Part shown: positions 55,503 to 64,000 of the stretch, in pieces | How the letters are laid out: the number at the start of each line of letters is the position of its first letter | How positions within the stretch are numbered: the first letter of the stretch is position 1 | Source: Pseudobacteroides sp. | GTDB lineage: Bacteria; Bacillota; Clostridia; Acetivibrionales; DSM-2933 | DNA: 64,000 bases | Assembly (NCBI RefSeq): GCF_036567765.1 | Contig: NZ_DATCTU010000121.1 | Span: 95,608-159,607 of the forward strand | Reading direction: 5' to 3' | Program-made: the position numbers and the translations under genes | Notes under the pieces: generated by a model | Databases searched by the model: none | Told to the model about the DNA's origin: nothing | Seen by the model: the letters and a program-made list of their open reading frames with translations, nothing else

Positions 55503-55851
55503 GAAACTCACTCCTATAAATCTATTATTTCAATTGAATAAATATTCGTTTAAATAAAACAAAACAGATAGACATAATATAAACTATGCTGTTCTTGTTG
55601 TTTCAGTTACACTATTAGGCGTGGGGTCAAAGAGCATGTTTAGAAATTAACACAGGCACCCCCATAAATGGGAATGCCTGTGCAGTAACCAATAATGATT
55701 GAGATATTTATCTTTTTCTTCAGATACAATCATTAAAACACCTCACAGCATACTTTTAGGAATAAATTACAGATCACTTACAGTCCATTTGTACCATATC
55801 CAGAGGTTGATTCATTTGGTGAATTGAACCTATATTTATTTGTCAAAGGCA
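55503..55851. other. Intergenic region upstream of the hydrogenase operon
   Basis: A 349-base gap holding the palindromic repeat at 55646-55689 and presumably the operon promoter; no gene recognised. Confidence 0.3.
55646..55689. repeat. Palindromic intergenic repeat, family 1, copy 2
   Basis: Same layout as 39624-39666: ATTAACA, stem GGCACCCCC / GGGAATGCC, then GCAGTAAC. The sequence outside the stem is conserved too, so it is a homologous element and not two chance hairpins. Confidence 0.6.
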
Positions 55852-56193
55852 TTAATTTTGATTGTCCATCTCCTTCTCAAGAGTATATAGCTGCTGCTTT
55901 AGAGCTAGAATTTGCTGGCGAATATGATCGTTTTGAGAATTGTTACTTTGCAGGGACTGACCTTGAGCAGCCGCTGTTAGAATTGCCTGCCCAATACTAA
56001 CTATAAAATTGCCTAGCGAATTCTGCTGATTCAAATCAAGATTATCTACCAAAAGAATACCAAGCAATGAAGACAGTAATGAGAACTGCTTTGGCGGTAA
56101 TGAAAAAAAGCATGCTGCTAGTGGATTAATACAGTTACTGTCACTACAAGAATTATTACATGGGCTTCCACAGCTATTTCCACCATTACTCAT
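55852..56193 (-). CDS. Cys-rich small protein of unknown function
   Basis: 113 residues, not recognised. The N-terminus has six cysteines in about 28 residues (NSCGSPCNNSCSDSNC... AACFF). The middle is hydrophobic and Leu-rich (FSLLSSLLGILLVDNLDLNQQNSLGNFIVSIGQAILTAAAQG), and the C-terminus is a short coiled coil (HIRQQILALKQQLYTLEKEMDN). No signal peptide. The pattern recalls spore-coat or inclusion-type proteins of Firmicutes, without proof. Good AAAGG ribosome site. Confidence 0.5.
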   Translation of the reverse strand: MSNGGNSCGSPCNNSCSDSNCINPLAACFFSLPPKQFSLLSSLLGILLVDNLDLNQQNSLGNFIVSIGQAILTAAAQGQSLQSNNSQNDHIRQQILALKQQLYTLEKEMDNQN

Positions 56194-56369
56194 AATAATT
56201 TTCCTTTCACAATTATAAAATTAAGATTTTTTCCTTCCTCCGATTTTCTATACTACTAATATATGCCCTAAGCTGATATTGTGTAATGTTTGGGTAAGAC
56301 ACTGACCTTATCCCGAATTGATAGACATCCAAAATGACTATATAATAAAGTCAATAGGAGGTCAAAAAA

Positions 56370-56660
56370 ATGTCACATAAGAGATTTGATAAAAATTTTA
56401 AAGAACGTGCTGTGAAATTAGTAATTGAAGATGGTAGGAAAAAAAGCCATTTAGCTCAGGAACTTGGTCTGCATTACTCTACATTAAATGAATGGGTAAA
56501 AGAATACGAGAAAGATAGCGTTAATGCATTTCCTGGAAGTGGAAAGTTAAAGCCTGAAGATGAAGAAATTAGGGAGCTGAAAAAAGAGAATGCAGATTTG
56601 AAAGAAGAAATTGAAATACTAAAAAAGGCGGCAGCATACTTTGCAAAGAACCAGAAATAA
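56370..56660 (+). CDS. IS3-family transposase OrfA
   Basis: 96 residues: HTH (FKERAVKLVIEDGRKKSHLAQELGLHYSTLNEWVKEY) followed by a leucine-zipper-like coil (IRELKKENADLKEEIEILKKA). It binds the element ends. A slippery AAAAAAG at 56621-56627 permits -1 frameshifting into orfB, as in IS3 elements. AGGAGG ribosome site upstream. Confidence 0.85.
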   Translation: MSHKRFDKNFKERAVKLVIEDGRKKSHLAQELGLHYSTLNEWVKEYEKDSVNAFPGSGKLKPEDEEIRELKKENADLKEEIEILKKAAAYFAKNQK

Positions 56661-57250
56661 AGAGATTTAAGTTTATTGAAGATCACCGCTTCGAGTTTCG
56701 GGTGGCGAAGATATGCAGTGTTTTGAAAGTTTCCAGAAGCGGGTATTATGCTTGGCGTAAAAGGCCAAAGAGTAAGCGTCAGGAAGAAAATGAAATACTA
56801 ATTGAAAAGATTAAAGAAATATATGAAAAGAAAAAGCATATTTATGGATATCCACGTATAGCAGAATCACTACCTTGTGATATGAAAGTAAGTAAAGGCA
56901 GGGTTTATAGACTAATGAAAGCTAATGGTCTCAAATCAAAAACTGCTAAAAAATTCAAACCACAAACAACAGATTCTAATCACAACCTTCCAGTAGCTGA
57001 AAATGTATTAAGTCGACAGTTTGTAGCAGATAAACCGTGTGAGAAATGGGTATCAGATATAACGTATATTAATACAGATGAGGGATTTCTATACTTGGGA
57101 GGGATACTTGATTTATATGATAGAGCCATTGTTGGCTGGTCGATGGAAGATCATATGAGAAAAGAACTTGTTATTGATGCTCTTAATCAAGCTATTGCAA
57201 GATTCAAGCCATCAAAAGGATTGTTATTACATTCTGATAGAGGGTCGCAG
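56370..57250 (+). mobile_element. IS3-family insertion sequence, interrupted and lacking its 3' part
   Basis: orfA and the front of orfB of an IS3-type element in a -1 frameshift arrangement. It is cut at 57250 by a group II intron, and the rest of orfB and the right end are not found downstream. The left end probably lies in 56280-56340, but I cannot define an inverted repeat. Confidence 0.75.
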
Positions 57251-57271
57251 GTGCGACAAGAAGTCGCATAA
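56618..57271 (+). pseudogene. IS3-family transposase OrfB, truncated by intron
   Basis: In the -1 frame from the slippery site the sequence reads RFKFIEDHRFEFRVAKICSVL, then SRSGYYAWRKRP, IYGYPRIAESL and the DDE catalytic core: first Asp in WVSDITYI, second Asp in LLHSDRGSQ. The reading stops just after GSQ because the group II intron begins at 57251. The third catalytic residue (Glu) and C-terminus are missing, so the transposase is inactive unless the intron was once able to splice. Confidence 0.8.
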
Positions 57272-58080
57272 TATATTGCTGAAAGGCTATCCCATCCATT
57301 TGGGATAACCCTATTGTGACTAGCGTGGATAGTAACGTCTGGGTTAGAAAGCTCACAAGACAATGTGGAACTCCGAGCAGCCTAAAACTGGGAGAACTGC
57401 TAGGGTAAGAAAGCTATGGAGAACGTAAAGTGAATCATCGTAGGAATCGTTACGCTGGAGTAAGCGAAATAGGCTGATACGCTTCGACCAAAAAGGTAAG
57501 GAGTCAAGCAAAGGTGAACTGTGTAGCCAATGCGAATGGATAAAGAACTCCCGGTTTAAAGATGGCTCCTAAGGCTTTCACAATTATATATGGTGCGGAA
57601 CTTGGTAAACCCTATATGCTCCTCTCATGTGAGGTATCTAACCGTAAGGGAAAGAAATGGCATAGAGGGCAGAAGATAAGGATAAAAAGCGAATGCAACT
57701 TTTGCAATGAAAGATGATAGAGGTTCAAAATTTGCCTCAACTTAAAAGAGTGCTGACTTATCCCATGGTATTTCTTGGCAGCAAAGGATTGTAAACTTAT
57801 GAATTTTAGTAATTCAACGACGGATAAAACCGAGAAGCTAAAAGATACTAAAGCACTGACTTCTCAATGGGAAACTATTGACTGGATCAAAGTGCATTCA
57901 GATATTAATAGGTTACAAACTAGAATTGCTAAGGCTGTAGTAAAGGGAGATAAAAACAAAGCTAAAAGACTCCAGTATTTATTAACACATTCTCTAAGTA
58001 CTAAATTATACGCTGTTTATAAAGTTACTTCTAATAAAGGCAAAAACACCTCAGGAGTAGATGGTAATGCTTTTAAAGAT
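57251..58080 (+). mobile_element. Group II intron, 5' part only
   Basis: Starts with GTGCGAC exactly after the GSQ codons of the transposase. GUGYG is the conserved 5' end of group II introns. It is followed by about 548 bases of structured, GC-richer RNA sequence and then a reverse-transcriptase start, the usual spacing for bacterial introns. The reverse transcriptase loses similarity near 58080, and domains V/VI with a 3' end are not seen. The 3' boundary given is approximate. Confidence 0.75.
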
Positions 58081-58269
58081 CCATCAATTTATATTACATT
58101 TAAAGTTCCGGAAAGTGAATTTAAAAATCTATTTACAAGTACTTGGAAAAAAGATGATTTATCAATATTCAGCTATGATTCAAATGAGAAATATCAAGGT
58201 GCTTATTCATATCAAAAAGATATGTTTACGACTTTATTTTATCATAAACCATTAGATGGATATATATAG
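57799..58269 (+). pseudogene. Group II intron reverse transcriptase, N-terminal fragment fused to unrelated tail
   Basis: ATG 57799 begins the intron-encoded protein: WETIDWIKVHSDINRLQTRIAKAVVKGDKNKAKRLQYLL and AVYKVTSNKGKNTSGVDG are the RT0/RT1 blocks. After GNAFK the sequence (ITFKVPESEFKNLFTSTWKKDD and on to 58269) no longer resembles a reverse transcriptase. The catalytic YADD block is absent. A deletion has joined the RT start to the end of another, unrecognised gene. Confidence 0.75.
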
Positions 58270-58886
58270 ATTGATTTTCAAGAAAGGCATCCTGGAGATT
58301 CTAAAGAGTGATTGAAAAATTTGCAGCTAAAAACTACTGCTTTAACCTTCATAATATAATCAGTACAAGACAATGAAGGAATAATTTTTAAAGAGATAAC
58401 TGGTTGCTAGATAAAAAATGTCAAACTGGATTTCCATTTAACACGAAAATAAATATTTGTATAATTTCCCAATTGCAAAAAAGTTAGCCGGGCGAATTTA
58501 TGCTGAAAAACTATGACACAATTGCCATATCAGATTTTTATACAATAATTCACGGTGCTATATAAGTTGATGCAAAATAATAGCATAATAAAGCAGAGAA
58601 ATTGTAATGATTTTTTCCAGTTGATTTATAGAGTTTTAAGAATGGACTCTACGCTGACTTAGTAGACACTGACGAAGCGAGTCTTAGGAAAACCAATTCC
58701 CCCCACACTTTAGAAAGGCTGGCGAAGCAATGCTTTAGCATCTTTTAAGCAACTGAAAAGCTGCTAGCAGCGTTCTTGCAGAGACAAGCCAGAGAAAGTA
58801 CACGATAGAAATTCTTATCGTATACTTTCTCTGGCCAAAACAAATATTTTATTTCTCGTGATAATTAATAATTTATTTTATAAACA
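58270..58886. other. Intergenic region between intron remnant and GH9 gene
   Basis: A 617-base gap after the fused ORF. It contains the repeat at 58788-58836 and a GC-richer patch (58650-58770) with no coding or RNA feature that I recognise. Confidence 0.3.
58788..58836. repeat. Palindromic intergenic repeat, family 2, copy 2
   Basis: GCCAGAGAAAGTA pairs with TACTTTCTCTGGC with inner CGATA / TATCG. It is closely similar to 48731-48780. On the minus strand it follows the GH9-dockerin gene by about 50 bases. Confidence 0.65.
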
Positions 58887-61349
58887 TCAGGTGATGATAG
58901 TATTAAATGCTTTAGCAATAATTATTACATCTAACATATTTATTGGACCATCACCGTTTAAGTCGTAAGATGCAATATACTGGTTGTCTCCGCGTACTGA
59001 ATTAAATACCTTTGCTAATAAAATAACATCTGCCATATTAACAACTCCGTCTTTGTTCAAGTCAGGACTATTTTGATGTGTTGGTGCTGATGTACTGTTA
59101 ACAAATGCTGCCATAAACACAAGAAGGGAATTCCATCCAAGAGTGTGCTCATTTGTTGTAAATTCAGCGGCACTTTCCATATAGCATTTGGCAGGAAATA
59201 TCGATATGTTTGCACCATTATATTTATTAGGGCCTCCCGGCATAATTCCCTTGGGAATTCCTGCTAATCCGTCCTCGCTCCATGTACCGAATATTTCTTT
59301 AATGCAATCATCGCCATATCCAGTTACCAAGCTCTTTCTCATAGGATTAGCTCCCAGAATCCAGTTTAATGAAGAACGACCCATCATATTAATATCATCA
59401 GAATTTGTCCCCAAAATAGCGGTTCCAAGTAAAACTTCCCTGGGACAACCAAGTATTACGCTGTTACTACCCCAGTAATAATTACCGTTTTCAATTACAT
59501 TACCCCAAGGATTGTTTTTTGATCTATTTAGTTTGTTATTTGCCCATTTGGTAAAACTATCTTTAAACCCGCTTTCAACATTACTGTCACGATTTGTAGC
59601 TTTCATGTAATTGTAAAATCCATTTTCCCAACCAAATGAACCATCTCCAGATTCACTTGAATAAACTTTCTTATAGTTTGACTTAACATAATCATTACAA
59701 CTTGAATCGCCTGTAGCCCTATACAAAGATGCTGCAGCGAAGAACCTTGAAGATTCATCGTTGTCTGCAGGATAAGCTCCACCTGGTGCTTTAATATTAT
59801 TTGGATTCTGGAGAAGAAACGCCCATCCGCTTTTAGAAGCATCTAAACACTTTTTAGCAAAGGCCGGATCATACTTCGAATATATCATTGAAGCCTGAGC
59901 TAAAACCCCGACTGCAGCAGCAGTATCATTTGTTGATTTTATATTTCCAACATTGTCTTTTTTATCCACTATAACCCTTTGACCACTTGAAAAGTTCTCT
60001 GTAAAAGCGACACAGCAATAAAAACCACCGCTTGCAGCCTCTTGCATTTTCAAAATCCACTCAAGTTCCCATCTAACCTCATCAAGTATATCAGGAACGC
60101 CGTTGCCGCTTTCAGGAATATTATTCTGCTTATCATAAAATACCTCTGGGTACATCTCATAAGCACTCAATAGATTTGATGCTGTCTGTGCCCCGGTAAT
60201 TACATACTTATTAGGATCGCCGGCATCGTACCATCCTTTTGACACATCTTTTGTAATCGATGAATTGGAGGCTAAGGCACAATTAAAATCCTGCGGTGAT
60301 TTATCTTTCCTTGGATAATCGGTACAATACGGAGCCGCAAGGTCTATATTGGCACGTTGATAAAACAGGTATCTTGACGCGTCAACCAATAAAGATTTAT
60401 AAATGTCATTTCCTATCTTAAACCTGGGAGACTTATCTATACCTTCTACATTAACCGTAATGTAATACTCACCAGGTTGTTTGAGGTCGGTAAATATAGC
60501 TTTAAAAACCCTTTCTCCAGAATCATTTGCGTCATAATCCGCAACCAGAACCAATTGTCCGCTATAAACAACCGAGTTGTCAGAAACACTCTTTACCTGA
60601 AACTGGGTTCCGGTAGTAGCCTTAAAATCATCTTCAAATCCGCTAACAAAGGCATATTTTTCAGAAGACTCCAGAAATCCAACCTGATTTACTTTAATAG
60701 CCGGAAATGCATTTTCTTTATCAGGAGAAGTTAGTTTAAGTTGGTTTATCCAAACACAAAACGGATCCAGATTCACTTTGTCCAGAACAATAGCCTTTGC
60801 ATTATATGGGTCCATGCCAAGTGATGGATCTAAAATATCCTTTAAGGGTATCTTTACGTGTTGCCACTCAGTAGTAATCGTGCAGTAATCTGTTATCGGT
60901 TTTGTTATTGTCTTCTCAACACCTGATGGACGCTCTGTTACATGATCAACTGCACCGATTACAAATTTCTCCCCGCCATTTTTACCTTTCACATTAAATT
61001 CCAGGTATCCGTTCGGAACATATCTTGATACATCATGGCAGTTCCATTCAGCCATACAAAGTATAACCGACATCCAATATGATGATAGCGTCGTTTTAAG
61101 ATTAAATCTCAAAGAAGGTAGATTTTGATATGTAACTTGAGTGTCAACAGGCAAATTGCCATTTACAGTTTCCAATTCGCCTGCACCACTTCCGGACCAC
61201 CCACTGACCTTATCTTTGAATACATAAAAATCTGGAAGGTTTCTCCACCCGGCAGGAGCACTTGCGTTGACTACCATCATAGGTCCGGTTGCAGTGGTAC
61301 ATACTACTGCGATAAAAACACAAAAAACTAACAAACGTTTTATTTTCAT
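58887..61349 (-). CDS. Cellulosomal cellulase: CBM30-Ig-GH9-dockerin
   Basis: 820 residues. Signal peptide to about 30; an N-terminal beta-sandwich about 33-210 resembling CBM30 (GWRNLPDFYVFKDKVSGWSG... YLEFNVKG... WINQLKL); the Ig-like CelD_N domain about 216-312 (IKVNQVGFLESSEKYAFVSG); GH9 domain about 318-745 with DAGDPNKYV (D375, D378), the WILGANPMRKSLVTGYG block and a C-terminal acidic patch around AAEFTTNEHTLGWNS; dockerin about 757-818 with regular loops (DLNKDGVVNMAD, DLNGDGPINMLD). This is the theme with CBM before Ig and GH9, different from the four CBM3c enzymes, and it lacks the CnaB-like module. Upstream on the same strand are rsgI and sigI. Confidence 0.9.
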   Translation of the reverse strand: MKIKRLLVFCVFIAVVCTTATGPMMVVNASAPAGWRNLPDFYVFKDKVSGWSGSGAGELETVNGNLPVDTQVTYQNLPSLRFNLKTTLSSYWMSVILCMAEWNCHDVSRYVPNGYLEFNVKGKNGGEKFVIGAVDHVTERPSGVEKTITKPITDYCTITTEWQHVKIPLKDILDPSLGMDPYNAKAIVLDKVNLDPFCVWINQLKLTSPDKENAFPAIKVNQVGFLESSEKYAFVSGFEDDFKATTGTQFQVKSVSDNSVVYSGQLVLVADYDANDSGERVFKAIFTDLKQPGEYYITVNVEGIDKSPRFKIGNDIYKSLLVDASRYLFYQRANIDLAAPYCTDYPRKDKSPQDFNCALASNSSITKDVSKGWYDAGDPNKYVITGAQTASNLLSAYEMYPEVFYDKQNNIPESGNGVPDILDEVRWELEWILKMQEAASGGFYCCVAFTENFSSGQRVIVDKKDNVGNIKSTNDTAAAVGVLAQASMIYSKYDPAFAKKCLDASKSGWAFLLQNPNNIKAPGGAYPADNDESSRFFAAASLYRATGDSSCNDYVKSNYKKVYSSESGDGSFGWENGFYNYMKATNRDSNVESGFKDSFTKWANNKLNRSKNNPWGNVIENGNYYWGSNSVILGCPREVLLGTAILGTNSDDINMMGRSSLNWILGANPMRKSLVTGYGDDCIKEIFGTWSEDGLAGIPKGIMPGGPNKYNGANISIFPAKCYMESAAEFTTNEHTLGWNSLLVFMAAFVNSTSAPTHQNSPDLNKDGVVNMADVILLAKVFNSVRGDNQYIASYDLNGDGPINMLDVIIIAKAFNTIIT

Positions 61350-61504
61350 AAAAGCCTCCTATAATATATAGTTTAGTTAATTGTTTCTATCCTCGAAAAC
61401 TTACCCTCCTTTCTGGACAAAAACTTATATTAACTATATCTCTAATTTAAAGTGCTATATTGTTATCGTCTTACAACTTAGTAATTCAAACCTATAATAT
61501 CTAT

Positions 61505-63007
61505 CTAATTCCATGAAATACTGTCAATATAAATATCCCCTGAAAATCTTTTGTCTTTTGCAGCAATTTTTACTCCTATTCTTCGAATAGGTAATATTTC
61601 ATCATCCAGTACTTTTAACTTAATTGTATTCCATTTGTTTGGTGTAAGTTGGGAGTAAAAATTCCAGTTTCCAGTCCACTCCCAGTTGGCATCTTGATAA
61701 AATGCCTCAACTGCTGTTATTTCGGTGGTATCAGGAATCCACACATGAAATGTAATTGTTGTTCCATGCTTTATACTCGGATCAACTTTTGAAGTATCTA
61801 TATATTCGTCTTCCCCAGATCGCATACTGATTTTTAAACTCTTAGTTCCTGCAAATGCATTATCAGAACTGTTATAAAACTCAATTGCATTTGTAATTTT
61901 AAAATCCTGCAAACCGTTTTCAAAATTGTACTGTGCTATATCAGCCTCTTTCGGTATATCAGAAGGAATTATTTTGTGCGTCGGCTTTAATGTAAAAGAA
62001 GGAGTTATATAATATGCAGGTGCTTTATATATGCCAGGAGTACCTTTTACTTTTCCAGTAACTTCAGGAGTAAATTTGGATTGTGGCGTATTGGAAACAG
62101 CATGTGTGCTCATAATAACCTGTGTGTTTGTAGCTACTGAAGGAGTCGGAATAACGGGACTATAATCAATAATTGTGTCACGGACTTTAACAGGTGTGGT
62201 TTCTTGCGAAATATTAATACTTTTTTCGTCCAAAGGGTATAATCCATTTTTGTGCAATAAATTATACAAATTACCCGACTTTACTTCTTCAATTGTTATG
62301 GAAGTCCCCTTTTCTCTTATCCTTTCATAAACCATGTATTTCCCCAAGGAAATATTTTTTTCCATAGACTTTTCCTTATAATATTCAGGAACTTTAACAA
62401 TCTCAAAATTGAATTTCCGGCTATAAGCTTCATGGAGATCATATTTTAAACTTTCCAACTCAGAATCCAGTCTTTTCTCAGTATTTACCCGGCTTTTTTT
62501 AAATTCGCTGGATTTGGGATTGAGGGCTGCCGACACAAGAAGATAATTTGAGTTTTCTTTTCTTTCATTCAAATAGCCTTCTTCAATAGCTTTATCTATA
62601 TATTTTTTTAACGCTTCTGCAAAAGGAATGTTTTCCAAATCTAAATTCTGTGTCAATGCATCGGCATCTTTATTTATTGGATGTACGTCCTTTACAACAC
62701 TCTTACCATCAACAGCAAATTCAATACTTGGATTTATATCGACGTCAATAAAGACCAATGTTTCACTGCTATAAAAGAATTTAAAATAGCCGAAGACAAG
62801 CATCAGCAAAGCTGCAACTCCAGCAATAGCTGGCATATAAAAATTTATTCTCCTGCGTTTGACAGTCAGCATATCATTATGGGAAAAAAATACTTTTTGC
62901 CCTAAAAACATTCCTTCACTTTTTTTAATCCCCATGACCTTGCTTTCAGCAGTCAACACAACTGCTCTATTTTCTTCCAAACCAATTATTAACCCAATGT
63001 ATTTCAT
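61505..63007 (-). CDS. rsgI: RsgI-type anti-sigma factor with extracellular carbohydrate-binding-like domain
   Basis: 500 residues. Cytoplasmic RsgI domain about 1-50 (IIGLEENRAVVLTAESKVMGIKK), which binds SigI; one membrane helix about 57-78; conserved extracellular stretch about 82-215 (LVFIDVDINPSIEFAVDG); Pro/Thr linker about 270-360; a C-terminal beta-sandwich about 364-500 (ADIAQYNFENGLQDFKI... AFYQDANWEWTGNWNF... GDIYIDSISWN) that looks like a galactose-binding-type CBM, family not determined. In cellulosomal clostridia such proteins sense polysaccharide outside and release SigI. Its ATG overlaps the sigI stop (ATGA). Confidence 0.88.
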   Translation of the reverse strand: MKYIGLIIGLEENRAVVLTAESKVMGIKKSEGMFLGQKVFFSHNDMLTVKRRRINFYMPAIAGVAALLMLVFGYFKFFYSSETLVFIDVDINPSIEFAVDGKSVVKDVHPINKDADALTQNLDLENIPFAEALKKYIDKAIEEGYLNERKENSNYLLVSAALNPKSSEFKKSRVNTEKRLDSELESLKYDLHEAYSRKFNFEIVKVPEYYKEKSMEKNISLGKYMVYERIREKGTSITIEEVKSGNLYNLLHKNGLYPLDEKSINISQETTPVKVRDTIIDYSPVIPTPSVATNTQVIMSTHAVSNTPQSKFTPEVTGKVKGTPGIYKAPAYYITPSFTLKPTHKIIPSDIPKEADIAQYNFENGLQDFKITNAIEFYNSSDNAFAGTKSLKISMRSGEDEYIDTSKVDPSIKHGTTITFHVWIPDTTEITAVEAFYQDANWEWTGNWNFYSQLTPNKWNTIKLKVLDDEILPIRRIGVKIAAKDKRFSGDIYIDSISWN

Positions 63008-63756
63008 AATGATCCACCCCTTTCTTCAAAGTGAATGGGAAATGCTCTTAATTCATCCTGATTACTTCTTAAAACCAGACAAATTGCAATAATAAATATC
63101 CTGTGATTTTCTATAGTTCTCCGATGAATCTTCAACCGTTCTACCAATTGAGATCGAGGAATTCTCTTGGTATTTATAAATTTTGTATATAAATCCTCGT
63201 TTTCCAATATCTCTTTCGCTATTCTTATGCATAGACATCTTGTATCCCTGTGTGTGGGCGAATTGCCTATTAAATCATCCCATGTTATGCCAAACGTCAT
63301 TAAATTCTGCTGTAAAATCAGTATGTCTTCTTTTAGTTCCACTATTTCGTATTGATTATGTGTATTAGAAGTAAGGTATCTTTGTTCAAAGTATTCCTTA
63401 TCCTCAATACTTGAAAATGGTATAGTTTTATCGTTTCTTTTTGTGCTTCTTAAATAATCAATGATCCTATGATTGATCATAATATACGAGTACCTATAAA
63501 AGTTACCTTTTCTATACAGGTCATAATGATCTATTGCTTCATTAAAAGCAGACAAGCCTATACTGAATTCTTCATCGTTTTTAATATCAATATGTCTTTT
63601 TAAAATTTTATATAGTGATTTCATAATAAAAGGCATACTTTCACTTATAAACCTGTCTCTAAGCTGCAAGTCCCCTTTTCGAATACTGCCTATTATTTCA
63701 ATTATTGAATCAATAGAAAACTTATTTCTGTTTTTTAGCAAGTCCAACCCGAGCAT
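63004..63756 (-). CDS. sigI: SigI-family RNA polymerase sigma factor
   Basis: About 250 residues from ATG 63756, selected because GAGGAGTGG lies nine bases before it; the frame is open upstream to 63843. Region 2 includes RDRFISESMPFIMKSLYKIL and EFSIGLSAFNEAIDHYD, with YSYIMINHRIIDYLRS; the C-terminal part (RIPRSQLVERLKIHRRTIENHRIFIIAICLVL) is the SigI-specific DNA-binding helix. It directs transcription of cellulosomal genes when RsgI is engaged. No SigI-type promoter could be located with confidence in the window, including before this gene. Confidence 0.9.
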   Translation of the reverse strand: MLGLDLLKNRNKFSIDSIIEIIGSIRKGDLQLRDRFISESMPFIMKSLYKILKRHIDIKNDEEFSIGLSAFNEAIDHYDLYRKGNFYRYSYIMINHRIIDYLRSTKRNDKTIPFSSIEDKEYFEQRYLTSNTHNQYEIVELKEDILILQQNLMTFGITWDDLIGNSPTHRDTRCLCIRIAKEILENEDLYTKFINTKRIPRSQLVERLKIHRRTIENHRIFIIAICLVLRSNQDELRAFPIHFEERGGSL

Positions 63757-64000
63757 TAAAAACCACTCCTCATTAAAAAAGGCGTATGTGTAAAATATTT
63801 TTATGTGGCTTAACTCATTAGTGTTGCAAAAAATTTTCAGCAAAAAGTCAATGTAAATTCATTACTGGTATAGCTTGCACCCATAAGAAAATAATGGGCA
63901 GTGCAAGTGAAAAAGAGAGTGACCTCTTAAGGCTGAACACTATAAAATTTAAAAACTTAATACGATTAATCTACTTTATACAACTGCAGAGCTGCTTCAA
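63757..64000. promoter_or_regulatory. Region upstream of sigI
   Basis: Contains CTTGCACCCAT (about 63875) and ATGGGCAGTGCAAG (about 63895), an imperfect hairpin, and must hold the sigI promoter if the operon starts here. No clear promoter pair is seen. The first 29 codons of the longer sigI frame overlap it. Confidence 0.3.

Noticed and set aside
1..64000. tRNA, rRNA or scaffoldin (cohesin) genes
   Set aside because: None could be recognised on either strand.

Overview
The window reads as a chromosomal segment of a low-GC, anaerobic, cellulolytic Firmicute of the cellulosome-forming clostridial group. The evidence is seven dockerin-bearing proteins: five GH9, one GH30 and one GH26 enzyme account for the catalytic ones, and an eighth dockerin protein carries RCC1-like repeats. 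A SigI/RsgI pair and Clostridium-like codon use and ribosome binding sites agree. In most of these proteins a CnaB-like module (GY.VSG... NGYFEI) sits directly before a dockerin whose first calcium loop is irregular. I associate this with Pseudobacteroides (Bacteroides) cellulosolvens-type cellulosomes. That assignment is inference from memory, not a search result.

Layout. 1-6.8 kb: 5'-part of a KimA-like permease, a DUF4097 lipoprotein, a stalk-domain secreted protein and two tandem orphan sugar-binding proteins that also carry a stalk domain. 6.9-9.4 kb: an extra EF-G gene behind a promoter, a 47-codon leader ORF and a strong terminator, which looks like translation-coupled attenuation. 9.4-13.2 kb: a small CBM25-like protein and a decaying radical SAM / GNAT / ABC-exporter cassette. 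13.4-27 kb: a four-gene GH9 operon (minus strand) divergent from a GH30 xylanase gene. 27-31.8 kb: a giant secreted protein with CBM3, two CBM6, a discoidin (CBM32-like) domain and a von Willebrand A domain interrupted by an inserted region.

32-35 kb: a broken MoxR / DUF58 / DUF4129 operon. 35-42.3 kb: an LtaS-like phosphoglycerol transferase, a GT-C glycosyltransferase, a CcmF fragment, a chemoreceptor and a family-3 binding lipoprotein. 42.4-43.1 kb: an orphan RHS toxin tip. 43.7-48.7 kb: a large STAND ATPase-TPR-AraC regulator followed by a GH26 mannanase with dockerin, which it may control. 49.1-51.4 kb: a frameshifted CnaB-dockerin-RCC1 protein. 51.5-56.2 kb: a ferritin-like protein, a tightly coupled cytochrome b5 / [NiFe]-hydrogenase small / large / maturation protease operon and a Cys-rich small protein. 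56.3-58.3 kb: an IS3-type element split by the 5' half of a group II intron. 58.9-63.8 kb: a CBM30-Ig-GH9-dockerin cellulase and the rsgI-sigI pair.

Functionally, the window is mostly plant-polysaccharide degradation: the secreted enzymes would dock on scaffoldins encoded elsewhere (no cohesin is seen here), RsgI would sense polysaccharide outside the cell and release SigI, and the STAND-AraC protein may give local control. Two different palindromic intergenic repeats each occur twice. Many genes carry frameshifts. Several of these also have internal deletions, so real decay is present, but some frameshifts could be assembly errors.
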